From: Pelagophyceae sp. CCMP2097
Taxonomy: Eukaryota > Sar > Pelagophyceae
Direction: 5' to 3'
Length of the DNA: 20,558 nt
Assembly (NCBI GenBank): GCA_026770575.1
Contig: MU657775.1
Span: 4,471 to 25,028, forward strand
Positions within the stretch are counted from its first letter, which is position 1; each line of letters opens with the position of its first letter. Of this stretch, positions 8,601 to 18,500 are shown in pieces. Under the pieces are notes generated by a model. The model made no database searches, was not told the origin of the DNA, and worked only from the letters and a program-made list of their open reading frames with translations. Made by a program: the position numbers and the translations under genes.

Positions 8601-10495
8601 GTGACGGCGCTGCAGGTCGGCGCTGCCGTTTTGGAAAACGGGTTTTCGGAAACGGTGTCGAAAACGTTTCACCCCTAGGCGCACTCGGACGACATTTTGC
8701 TCCGGCACGACCTCGCTCGCCTGTTTTGCCTGCTGCACAAGTACGAGTCGGCCGTTCAGGTGCTGACTTACGCGTTGGAGCCGGCCGGGTCCTCGACGGA
8801 GCTTTCAAAGATGATGCAAGATGTCCAGTCGCTCGTCCTGTTGGCGGAGATTTACGTCTCCGCGGAGGCGAACCAGGGCGAGGCGAACATGACCATGGCC
8901 GACCATTCGGTTTCGCAAAGTCTGCTACGGGCGAGAGATTTGCAGCGCAGCGTCTTGGAGCGTTGCCGGCGCGAGATGGAATCCGTCGACGTCGTCCAAG
9001 CGCAGAGGCAGTTGATGGGCAAAATCTGCCGCAAGCTGGCGCACTTCTTCCGATCGGAGTTGGAGGAGAAAGCGGTGGCGTACTTTGAAGAGGCACTCAC
9101 CTTCGATCCGCTGAACGCGGCCTGCCTCTTGGACCTGGCCCGGCTGCATTTGAAAAGGAGCGATCTGCAAAAGTGCGAGTCCGTCTGCCTCTCGCTGACT
9201 CGAGTCGAGGCGCAGCACGACGAAGCGAACATGCTGCTCGCAGACGTCCTCTTTCTGCGGCAAGAGTTCGACGGCGCGACTTTGAAATTGAGGCGCGTCC
9301 TGGAAGCGTCGCCGAACAACTACGGCGCGCTGGCCAAGCTGGTCGGGCTCTTGAGGCGCGCGGGCAAGCTGGACGAGGTGGCGCATTTCATGAACACGGC
9401 CGAGCGGGCGGACATCCGAGCGCTCTCCCACCCGGGTCTCAACTTTTGCAAGGGCCTCCACGCGCGCTACTCCAACGACGTCGTCGACGCCGTCAAGTTC
9501 TTCAACCTCGCTAGGCGCGACGGCCAATGGGGCGTCCCGGCGCTGATGAACATGATCGAATTGTCCGAACCCGCGTCCACTCCTTGCACCCGCGCTAAAA
9601 GCCGAGCGCCGAAAACGACTTTGGCCGGCCATCGCACCCGCTCCCTAGGTACTTGAACCCGGACGGGGAGACGATTTGGGACGACGGGGCGGACGCTACG
9701 GAGAACTCGGAGGCTTCGGCAGTCGCGGATCAACTGTTCAAAGAGCTCGAAACGTTCATCCCACCAAACGACCTCGCTCTGAAGATCCGCGTGCTGGGCG
9801 CCTATGTTCGGTTGGCCACGCGGACCAAGGCGAACGTGGACGACGCCATGCAGACGTTCATCGACATTCTCGAGGCGCGTTTTGTGCAATGCACATGCCC
9901 TTTCAATCCCCACGCAGGCGGAGAAGGACTACTTGCCCGCGCTGCTGGGCATGTCGACGGCGTTCATGCTGGAAAAGTCGTCGACCAAGGCCCGGAACGC
10001 GCTCAAGAGGATTGCCAAGATGCCGTGAGTGCTTGCACCCTGCGTGCTTTGCGTTTCGGGAAGCGGGCAACCCGGGCGCGCCAAACCCGCACCGCGCGCC
10101 CGAGGTACAACCACGACTTGGCAGACGACTTCGAGCGCGGGTACCTGCTTCTTGCCGACATGTACATTCAGAAAGCCAAGTTCGATCTGGCGGAGGACCT
10201 CTGCAACCGCTGTTTGAAATACAACCAAAGCTGCGGCCGCGCCTGGGAGACGACGGCCAGCATCCGGGAGAAGGAGGCATCTTACAAAGACGCGGCGGAG
10301 CTGTACGAAAAGGCGTGGAAGTTGGAGCACGAGGCTTCTGCTACCGTTGGGTTCAAGCTCGCCTTCAACTACTTGAAGGCCAAGCGCTTCGTCGAGGCCA
10401 TTGACATTTGCAACAAGATCCTCACGCTCTACCCAGACTACCCAAAGATCAAAAAAGAGATTCTGGACAAGGCCATGGATGCGCTGCGGCCGTGA
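5649..10495 (+). CDS. IFT139: Intraflagellar transport protein IFT139 (TTC21B), IFT-A complex
   Basis: Nine exons are inferred: 5649-5855, 6014-6158, 6242-7932, 8124-8459, 8505-8615, 8679-9562, 9649-9874, 9918-10024 and 10105-10495. All phases agree and the total is 4098 bases, 1365 residues, close to the roughly 1316 of human TTC21B. The protein is TPR repeats throughout. Strong matches to the remembered human sequence include ALREL at the exon 2 start, [23 protein letters not shown]-like [48 protein letters not shown] and the end [20 protein letters not shown]139 is a peripheral subunit of the IFT-A complex, which drives retrograde transport in cilia and flagella and helps import membrane cargo. 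Intron 7 (9875-9917) fits best with a GC donor; a GTGCAA donor at 9884 would add three residues. Introns 4 and 5 are only 45 and 63 bases. Presence of an intact gene implies a flagellated stage. Confidence 0.93.
8007..8051 (+). repeat. 15-bp tandem repeat, three copies, in IFT139 intron 3
   Basis: The unit GGGAAGACGTCTGTT occurs at 8007-8021, 8022-8036 (one base different) and 8037-8051. It lies wholly in the 191-base third intron, between the donor at 7933 and the acceptor at 8123. Confidence 0.85.
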
Positions 10496-10662
10496 AGACA
10501 TGGCCCTGTTTGACTAACCGAGATGGGCCATTCTCGAGAATCGGGGTGCCTCGGTGGAGTGCATTTGAGAAGCGGCTTTGCTCCCTCTCGATGGAGAGCT
10601 TGCATCACTTTGGGGCCAGCCGAATCCAATACATGGAGGAATTCCGAGTCCATAGAATTCTT

Positions 10663-10696
10663 CTTAAAATCCCTTTGGGCCACCCAAGGTGCATTC
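10663..10696. repeat. Hairpin-like sequence related to the palindrome at 11056
   Basis: The stretch beginning CTTAAAATCCCTTTGGG and continuing CCACCCAAGGTGCATTCC resembles the sequence at 11050-11093 but lacks about ten central bases. It can pair CTTTGGG against CCCAAGG. It lies in the 210-base gap between the convergent 3' ends of IFT139 and the methyltransferase gene, where no other feature is seen. Confidence 0.45.
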
Positions 10697-10705
10697 CTCC
10701 CCTCA

Positions 10706-11816
10706 TCATCGGCGCAGCACGCCCGCGGCCTGCTGCGCGATAGGCCACATGAGTAGGGCGACGTATCTTTCGGCCGTCTCGACCTCGTCGAAGAGCCCGG
10801 CGGAGACGGATTGGCGGAGCATGGCATCCGTTTCGCGGTGGAGGTGGCACCCGCCCGCCAAGGCCTGCTGCGCCGGGTCGAGGAGGAGCTGCGACTTTTC
10901 CAGGAGCGTGCCGACGTCTGCGGCCACGTGCTCCACGTAGCCGAAGCGGCCTCCTTTTCGCAAGACTCTCGAAATCTCGCCGACGCATTGCTGCGGGTCC
11001 GAAACGCTGCAGAGGACCTACGCGCCGGCGACCGAGTCGTTCTCGCTTGCTTAAAATGCACCCTGGGTGGGGCTGCCCCAAAAGGGTGCATCCTCAATGA
11101 CCAACTGATGGTCCTTGCTCACCTTTGTCGCGACAACCGAATCAAAAAGTCCGTCGTCAAAGGGCATCTTACAAACGTCGCCTTGGACCCAAAACAGCTC
11201 GACGCCGTACTCGTCCCGGGCCCGGTCCGAGGTCAACTTTTGGTCTTGCTTGGATGGGAGTCGAGCGTCCAAACCGACTAATCGCGTCCCTCGCGGGTAA
11301 CTTGCGAGGTTGATAGCATCACCAATCCCGACCTCCAGCACCCGCGGCCTCGAAACGCCGGCGACCGCCGCGGAGATGGTGCTCTGGACGTGCTGGACAT
11401 AGGCAGGAGTTTCGTCCGCTTTGCTAATAGTGCAGAGCACGCACGCGTACCCAACCACTGACACACCGCGGACGACGTTCTTGCGCGACACCAGCGGCGG
11501 CATGCGCTTCGGGGATGGAGCGGGGGGGCGCTCCGGCTCGGCCCACAGCGGTGCGCCTCGCTTGCCTCGCGCTTCAAGAGGTCGGCTTCGCACCTAGAGA
11601 GTGTTTCCTTCAGATGAAGATCAGGCTCGCGTGCGAGGGCCACGCAGTCTCCCACCGGCCTCTGCTCCCGCTCGCGGCTCTGGCGCCCTCCTCGCGGTGG
11701 TCTGGCTGTCCGCCTGACTCGCACCCCAGCCTCCCGACGCGGTCTCGCACGCGCGGCTGCACGAGCGCCCCGCACACGCCGACGAGGCACCACGCGGCCG
11801 CGGCGGAAACGCGCAT
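10706..11816 (-). CDS. METTL7-like class I SAM-dependent methyltransferase with plastid-type presequence
   Basis: Three exons are inferred: 11816-11751, 11593-11123 and 11017-10706, in phase, encoding 282 residues. The SAM-binding motif I is VLEVGIGDAINLASYP (about residues 107-122), followed by LVGLDAR with the acidic residue after strand 2, QGDVCKMPFDDGLFDSV, and VLCSVSDPQQCVGEISRVLR, then KGGRFGYVEHVA. This order and the VLCSV ... RVL.KGG ... EHVA block are typical of METTL7/methyltransf_11 proteins, which methylate small molecules (thiols in animal members); the substrate here is unknown. Exon 1 encodes a hydrophobic signal-like start (MRVSAAAAWCLVGVCGAL), and exon 2 opens with an Arg/Ser/Pro-rich stretch, together resembling a bipartite plastid presequence. 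If exon 1 is not used, ATG at 11503 starts a shorter protein with its own hydrophobic segment. The 105-base second intron contains a palindrome. Confidence 0.82.
11056..11091. repeat. 36-base near-perfect palindrome in the methyltransferase intron
   Basis: ATGCACCCT at 11056-11064 pairs with AGGGTGCAT at 11083-11091, and the inner TGGGGC pairs with GCCCCA, leaving only a few unpaired bases. It occupies about a third of the intron 11018-11122. A shorter relative lies at 10663-10696. It could be a tiny foldback element or a structural element of the intron RNA. Confidence 0.75.
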
Positions 11817-11978
11817 CTCCAGTTGCGCCGTCGACGTGCGAACGCCTCGGCAAAGAAGTCTCGTCGGGGCGGATTTGATGCCATCCTTCTTTTAGCGAAC
11901 CACAACGGTGAATTTTTCGACGTCGAGATTCGACGTTTGCGGCCGGCCCGAGGCGGCGCGGTCGCTTCTGTGGGGTCC
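11817..11978. promoter_or_regulatory. Shared upstream region of the divergent methyltransferase and Sfi1-like genes
   Basis: Only 162 bases lie between the two proposed start codons. The stretch contains the palindrome CGACGTCG near 11920 and a second CGACGT close by. It presumably holds both promoters and 5' untranslated regions; no factor site is identified. Confidence 0.35.
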
Positions 11979-14900
11979 ATGGCCGCCGTGGCGTTTCGGG
12001 GCCGCGCGGCCGCGGCGCCGCCGCGCGAGGAGAGCGAGGGCGGCATGGGCGAACACGGCAGGGTTTCCGATTCCGGTCGAAAGCTCGTCCTCGTGGCAAC
12101 AGTCATCCATTCCTCCTTCGAGGAAGCCCGCCTCGCGCACATGCGCAAGAAACGAATCGCGACGCCCGCCTGGAGCGCCAAGACGGCGCCGCCCGAGCCC
12201 GAGCCGCCCCGCGGCGACGACGGCAATGACGGCAGGATGAAGGCCATGCAGCGACGCCTCTTCTTCCGTGAGTCCTTGTCGACTGAGCCGTAGGCCTGGT
12301 CGATGGCCGGGCGAGCGAGAGCCGAGGCGCCGAGCATGGCGCGAAGCGCGCATCAGAGTCCCTTTGGACGCGTCGACGAGGCGGCGCCACAGGCCTGCTC
12401 GAAGAGGTCTCCGAGCGCATCGAGCAGCGGCTCTGGTTCGCAAACTGGCTCGAGGCGACTGCTTCCGCCCGGGCCGCTGCAACCGCTCGGGAAGTTGAGC
12501 AGGCCGCTCTGGAAGCCGCGCAGGCAGCAAAGCTCGCGGAAAAGCGGCGGGCCACGCTCGAGGACCGCACGCGAGGCAAGCGACTCGTGCGGGCGATGCG
12601 GCCCCTCGGCGAGGGCATGCTGCGAAGAGCGTGGGGAGCCGGCGTCGTTGTGACGGATGTGGGAAAACGGGAACTGTGCCTTGAAACCTTTGGAACCGGT
12701 CTGAGGTGGATAAGGCACGGGTCTGAGGTGGATAAGGCACGGGTCTGAGGTGGATAAGGCACGAGGGAGGTGGATGCACGCAGAATCGACTCCAGAAACG
12801 ACGGAGTGCGAAACAGGTTCGCGCAGTGGCGGGCCATTGAGGCGCCCGACGCGTCGCCGACGTTTACCGACGTCGAGAGCAACGCCGAGTCTTCGCACCG
12901 GCGCGACGCCGCCGCGGCGCTCGTCTGCTCGCTCGTCTCTCAGGCCGAACCTGCACGCTTAAGGCGATGCCTGGCGAAGTGGTCTGCCGCCACCAAGCTG
13001 GGGGAGCAGGGCGAAGCTCTCGCGAACCTCGTGAAGTCGACGTGGAGGCGAAGCGCTCTCAGACGCTGGCGCGCAGCCGCCGACGCCCTGGCGTCCGAGG
13101 CGCTCCTCGCGACGGAGGCGCTCCTGGCGTCGGAGGCGCTCCTCGGCGCGGCGCCCACTGTCGACGGGTGCACTGACGACGCTGAAAGCGCGCCTGCCGA
13201 CGACTCGGAAAGCGCCCCAGTCTACGCCGGCTCGGCGGCGTCTGCCTCCGGCAGCTCCGTGGCGAGGACGTCGTCGCGGCGGCAGGGCGCGGCGCGGGCG
13301 GACGACGACGACGGCGCTTTGCCGGCGAGGTGCCAGGGCCCGCTGGGCAGCGCCGCTGCGATCATGGTGCCAGCGGCAGTAATGGTGTCCACGGCCACGG
13401 AGACGGAAGTCACATCCACGGGCAAAAAAGCGCTGGAGACGACAGTGGCGTCCACGGGTACAGAAGCGCTGGAAACGGCGTCCACGGGCACGGAAGCGCT
13501 GGACGTCGGCCCTTGCGACGAGTACGTCACGCTGGCGCGGCGCACGACGTGCCGCAACCTCGCCAAGGTCGCAGAGGCCGTGCTCCGACGAGCCTGGCGA
13601 AACTGGCGCGCGCTCGGAAACGGTGATTCTTTTGGAAGCGAGATTGTCTTGCGGCGCCCGTCTGTGCTTTGAAAAGCGTGTTTCACGGCTGAATGCGTAG
13701 GTGAATGGTTCGTCGACGAGCTGCAGTCGACAAGGGCGGCGTTCTTCCGCGCGCAGGAGGTGCTTGCGCGGCAGGCCTTGCTGCAGTCCGTGGCGGGGCG
13801 CATGCGGACTTGGCGTTTACGGGGTCCGTGGGGGCGATGGCTCCGGCAGTGCCGCACCTCTTGTGCGCGGGCATCCGCGTGCCAAAGCCTCGGCGCCGTC
13901 GTGGACCGCCAGCGCGCAAAAGCGGAAAAGGGCGATTTGCACCTCGTCGCGCGCGGGCTCGCGAGGGGCTGCGTTCTTTTGATTGGAAGACCCGGAATAT
14001 CCGAGTCGTGAGCGGCATCACAGGGGCTCGACGCTCGGTGGCAGAATCGTAGCCGTCGTACGCCATCGACGACGGGTTCAGACTGATGCCATCGACGATG
14101 GGTTCAGAACGATGCAACGTTGTGAAATGACCGAGCGACGCTGTGAAACGACGGCCTCATTTTAGGCGTGGAGGCTTTGGAAGTCAAACACCGCCTCGCG
14201 CGCGCCCTTGAAGGGCTCCGTCTTGAACGGCTCGCAGTGCCACTGGGCGTCGCCCATGTCGCCAAAGGCGTCCAAGGAGCGGCGGCGGTCGCTGCGGAAG
14301 CGCTCGACTACACCGGTCAGCAGTTGCAACCTCCAGACGCTCTCGGGTGCTGCAGACTCGACGCTCTCGCTCTGGCGCCTATTCGTGCGCCGCAAGGCCG
14401 CGACGCTCCGGTCCGCGTTTGCAAAGCTGCGGATCGCGGGTCTTAAAAACGCGCTCGAAGCAGAGGAGCGGCTGCAGGTTTCGAGCCGCGCCATTCCGGG
14501 TGGGAAACCCGGACCGTCCGAGACGTTTGAGCAGGCGAGATTCCGGAAGATGATTCACTGCCCGCACATGATCCAAAAGCGGTCACGCAGAATACCACTG
14601 CCAGAGGGAAGACGCACGCATCCCGAGATGACTCGCGCCAGAGGGAGGCTCGCTCGTCGCGGCCCGCGTGCGGAGCGGAGCGGGTGCCTTTGGACGACAG
14701 TAAAATCTTTAGGCGCGGCACTCAGCGAGGCACGAATCCTCGGACTTCGAAAGCGCCGAGCTCCGCGAGCGCTGCGCCATCGTCACAGACGAAGTCGCCG
14801 CCGCGTGGCGCCAGGCCCAGGCGTCGGACCAAGGGCACGCGGCCATGATGGCCGCGTTTTCAGCCGCGGTTTCAGAAAATGAACGTCTAACCAAGACGCT

Positions 14901-15177
14901 GGCCGCATCGGACGCGGCCAACAAACGTCTCAGCGAAGAGCTCGCCGCGTCGGACCAGGCGCACGCGCGGCGCGACCGCGCGCAGAAGCGGCGTGACGAC
15001 GAGCATGCCGCCGAGTTAAAAGGACAGCAGTGCGTCGATTGCCACAACGAGCTTGTTCGAAAGTCTCTTCCAGAGGGGCCTTGCGCTAGGTCGCGCGAGT
15101 CTTCCGTCGAGGAAATGGAGCAGATGCTCATCGAGACGAAAATGGAGCTCGCCATGCTCAAGGCCTCGATGCGGTGA
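11979..15177 (+). CDS. Sfi1-like Trp-repeat and coiled-coil protein (probable centrin-binding/centrosomal)
   Basis: Six exons are inferred: 11979-12267, 12393-12630, 12817-13622, 13701-about 13972, 14166-14477 and 14713-15177, about 793 residues. The end of exon 4 is uncertain (donor at 13946 or 13973, both in phase). Spliced repeats follow an L..aF..Wr pattern: RLWFANWLEAT, MLRRAFAQWRAIE, LRRCLAKWSAAT, SALRRWRAAADA, VLRRAWRNWRALG, MRTWRLRGPWGRWLRQ, AWRLWKSN and LRSAFAKLRIAG. In Sfi1 such repeats are single helices that each bind a centrin at the centrosome or basal body; the match here is by pattern, not by a known orthologue. MLRRAFAQW is created by joining exons 2 and 3, which supports that splice. 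Residues about 270-430 are low-complexity Ser/Thr/Ala/Glu with internal repeats. The C-terminal 150 residues are charged coiled coil. The 12393-12630 exon (EEVSERIEQRLWF ...) has no internal start and is easy to miss. Confidence 0.65.
12699..12764 (+). repeat. 22-bp tandem repeat, three copies, in Sfi1-like intron 2
   Basis: A 22-base unit beginning GTCTGAGGTGGATAAGG is repeated at 12699-12720, 12721-12742 and 12743-12764, the last differing only at its final base. A degraded fourth copy (GGGAGGTGGATGCACG) follows. All lie in the 186-base intron 12631-12816. Confidence 0.9.
13091..13144 (+). repeat. 18-bp coding tandem repeat, three copies
   Basis: Units 13091-13108, 13109-13126 and 13127-13144 encode ASEALL, ATEALL and ASEALL in the Sfi1-like protein. 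The unit length keeps the frame, so copy number can change without breaking the gene. Confidence 0.9.
13414..13505 (+). repeat. Irregular coding repeat (STGxEALE)
   Basis: Three copies starting TCCACGGG at 13414, 13450 and 13480 encode STGKKALE, STGTEALE and STGTEALD. Spacings of 36 and 30 bases keep the frame. They belong to the low-complexity linker between Trp repeats of the Sfi1-like protein. Confidence 0.8.
14062..14113 (+). repeat. 26-bp tandem duplication in Sfi1-like intron 4
   Basis: Bases 14062-14087 and 14088-14113 are near-identical copies beginning GCCATCGACGA. They lie between the uncertain exon 4 end and the acceptor at 14165, in sequence with no coding signal. Confidence 0.8.
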
Positions 15178-15501
15178 CGGCCGCCACGCGTGACGGCCGC
15201 CGCGTTGTAACATACGGCGGCGGAGCGCGACAAACTTGGCACAAGCGCCGCACCAATGGGCTTCTCGTAAATTCATTCCTCCACACTGCGAGACGCACAC
15301 GATGAAGCAGGAGCGCCCTCAAGGTCCCCCATCCAGGGTGGAAGCAAGGTCGTGATACAGCAGTTACAATTTCACACTCGTCGCCGGCGCCCGTGGCCGG
15401 CGGCTGCGCGCGTCGCCGTGTCGAGATTTGCGCGGAGCTGCGCCAAAATGCCGTCGGCGCGGCGCGACGCGCCTAGGGTGTCGGTGTGTGGCACTCACGA
15501 A
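15178..15501. other. Gap between the convergent Sfi1-like and GCP6 genes
   Basis: No exon is recognised. The start is a short tandem duplication (GTGACGGCCGCC at about 15174 and again at about 15190) that copies the TGA stop of the Sfi1-like gene. A TGTAA at about 15206 could be a polyadenylation signal of the type used in some algae; this is a guess. Confidence 0.35.
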
Positions 15502-18500
15502 TCAGTCGACCGTCTCACCGTCCCGAGCTTGTACGAGGCCGCCGAGGGCCTGTAAGGCTCGCACGAACTCGTGCCGCTGGTCGAAAATCGCAGCCGCCGA
15601 CGGCGCCGAGGGCGCGCACGCGGAGACGGACGCCGCCCTGCAAAGGTCTGTCGAACCCCCGGCGAGGAGGAGGAGAAGGACCGCAGGGCGTGGCTCAAAG
15701 TATCACGCACCATTTCAACGCGGCTCGCCGTACGAGTCCGATTTGCGCCTGGATGCGCACCGAGTCGTCTGCGGCGTCGAGGAAGCAGCGTTTGTGCGCT
15801 GCTCGGATGAAGTTTAAATGCTGCGCGTAGAGCGCGGCGAGCGACTGCGCATGCACCACGCTCTTGGAGAACGCGACCCACTCGGCCTCGATGGCCGCCG
15901 AAAGGTATGCGTCGATGGCGTTGAGGGCATGCCGCAGCTCGAACCGGAAGGCGACTCCTTTCCTGCTCGGTGGCGTTTTTCTGTCGTGGTTCGCAAAGAG
16001 GCCATCGAGGGCCAGCGCCGCGTCCTTGGCCTCCAAAAGCGATGTATGAAGCGGGTAATAATAAGTCTGCAAAACAAAGGGCGTTAAAACGACGCCGACG
16101 GGCCACGGCGCCTTGTAGACCACGTCGAGCTCTGCGACACACCGCCTCGTTTCGCCCTTCGGCAGGCCGCCCAGGAGCCGCGGTTGAGATCCGTCGCGCG
16201 ACTTGGTGTAGCGGAGGCATTTGAGGCACGTTTGGCGCGTGGCGCCGAGGCCGCTCTGGGCGAGCGAGGCTTCGAGGGCTTGGTCCGGATCGAAATTCTG
16301 AACATGTTTCCGACGGGACGCTTCCCAAGTCGTGCCAACGGGCGCCACGGCGACGACGCGCGCGACAAAGGCCCCGAGCTGCGACCCGGAGCCGCCGAGG
16401 AGGTGTTGGCGGAGGACGACGAGATGTTGCATGAGAGGCTCCGGTCCGCCCTCCATCAGCGATACAGCCGCCGCGCCGATAAGCGATATCCTAACGAGAT
16501 GCAAAGGTGCGAGACGTGCTGCCGCTCGAGCCTCGCAAGAGGATGCCGCTCGAGGGCGGTTCAAAAACGGGTGGAAAAAAAGGGGCGAAAAATGCACCTG
16601 GCATCCATGTCCAAAACGGCCGGCGCCTCGACCGAGCCGTCGTCGAATTCCGAGGCATCCGACGTGCACAAGAGCTCGTGCGACGCGGCCGCCGCAGCAG
16701 CGCCGGCCGTCGCCGACGCGGCGGCGTCGGCCGCCGCCGAAAATGCCTTTTCAGCCGTCTGCGTCGCTTCAAAGACTGCAAAGTCGCGGCCCGCATCACT
16801 GGCCGCGGATGCAAAGGCGCGCGCGAGGTCGGCGCTCGCTTCGGCGTCTAGGGAGGCGAGGTGCGCCGACTCGCCTGCTTTGATGACCGCTGCCTCAATC
16901 CCGGCCTCTGCCTGAAAAAACGCAGCCATCGAGTCGGCCTCTGCCAGTAGGGCCAGCGCGCCGCACCGCGCGCCCGCCGCCGGGAGCAGAACCACTGCGG
17001 CCGGGGGCGGCGCCCCTGCGGCCGGGAGCAGAACCTCTGCGGCCGGGAGCGCCTCTGGAGACGGCCCCTCGGATGACGGGCCGCCTTCGATTTGGCAAAC
17101 AGCCGGCTGCAGGCCGTAGAGGAGCGTCTTTGTACCGTCCGCGGCGGCATCCTCGCGGAGGCCGTGGAGCTTGACGCTCGGCCGAGGAACTACCAGAGCG
17201 TCATCATAAAAAACGCCCTCCATCGCTGATGAATCGCCCCCCGGCCGCTGCGCGACGCGGATGCTCGGCTTCAGCGCCGCGTCCACGCCGCCGCCGCGCA
17301 GCGCGCGAGCCATGGCCGTCGACGTCCCCGCGGCGGGCAGCGCCACCACAGAGTCGACTGCAGGCGTTTCGTCGACTGCAGAAGGCCCGAGGCTCGACGC
17401 GTGTTGCAGCGCGTCGTCGTCGAGGCCCATGTTCAAGAGCTGCATCGATCGCGCCTCGTCGACCCAGGCCTTGCGGTCTTCGGTCACAAGAAGGGAGAGC
17501 GCTCGCCTTTTGGACTTTATGGCGTCGAGGCGTTTAGTGCGCCACATCGCCCCGCGCTCGCGCGCCTCGGCTCGGCGCATGAGGCTGCCGTAGCGGTCCG
17601 TGAGGATGCGCTTCGCCGCCGCGGAAACGTCGGCGTCGCCGGAGAGCGGGGCGCCGAGGACCGAGACGCCGATGAGATTTGCAGCCGTCGCCGCCGCCTT
17701 TCCCAGCGGCGCCAGCGCGGCGAAGACGCCGCCCGGCGCTCGGCCGTCCGCGTCGGCGCGCGGACCCAGGAGCACGCTTTTCGGCGATGAGGCCTTTGAG
17801 CCTTCGGCGCCCTCAACGATCGTCAGCCCGGAGGCCAAAGGGTCGTCGGCCTCGTGTAATACAGCGTCGTCGACGCGGCGCGGCTCGGTGGGCGCCGCGA
17901 TCTCGTCGTCATCCACCTCTTGCACCGACCGTCGCGGCTGCGAGGAAGCCGCCCTGTCGACGAACGTGCTTTTAGCGCCTTTTGAGACCTTTCGATGCGC
18001 CTTTTCGCCGACCGCCGCCGCCCTGCGCGCGGCGCCGGGGCTGTGCTCGGCGAAGAAGCGCAGGAAGCGCTGCTGCGCACCGGCCTCGAGAATGGCTCGG
18101 CGAGGGAGCTTGGAGAGTGTTGATAGGAGCGACTTTGGGAGCTGCAAGGCGAGGCGCTCGGCGAGGCGGTCCGCTGGGACCGCTTCGTCCGAGGCCTCGA
18201 GGAGGCATATGCTCTTTGAAAAGGCGCGGTCGAAGAAGAAGGCGCCGCCGTCGGCTTTTAAATCATTGGAAAATGGCTTTGAATAGACTGCAAATTCGCC
18301 CACTCGGTCGTGCGCCATCTCCGCATCACCGGCGAGCCAGCGGTCCAAGAAATCGAGGTAGGGCCGCTGCGCCGCGCCGACGAGGCGGTTTAAAGACGCG
18401 TGCAAGGAGCCACCGTCGGAAACGAGCCCTTCCGCGTCCGCCAAAGCGTCGAGTCGGTCGACGAGCGCCGCGCCGCTGCGGAGCCACCCCGCGCCGCACA

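Noticed and set aside
5856..10104. Introns as copies of one introner-element family
   Set aside because: Intron bodies share no sequence, lengths differ widely and clear target duplications were not found, although the repeated CAG^GCNCAC site remains suggestive.
11278..12099. Minus-strand frame with HLKETLSRCEADLLKRE-like helical text
   Set aside because: It falls in the first intron of the methyltransferase and crosses its exons out of frame; the spliced model explains the region better.
11892..12898. Minus-strand frames of 180-295 codons over the Sfi1-like gene start
   Set aside because: Arg/Ala/Pro-rich without domains, and the plus strand gives phase-consistent exons with a GTGAGT donor and Trp-repeat content.
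14494..14712. Coding continuation of Sfi1-like exon 5 through this stretch
   Set aside because: Reading on gives Arg-rich text; splicing CAG^GTTTCG (14477/14478) to AG at 14712 joins two helical segments in phase.
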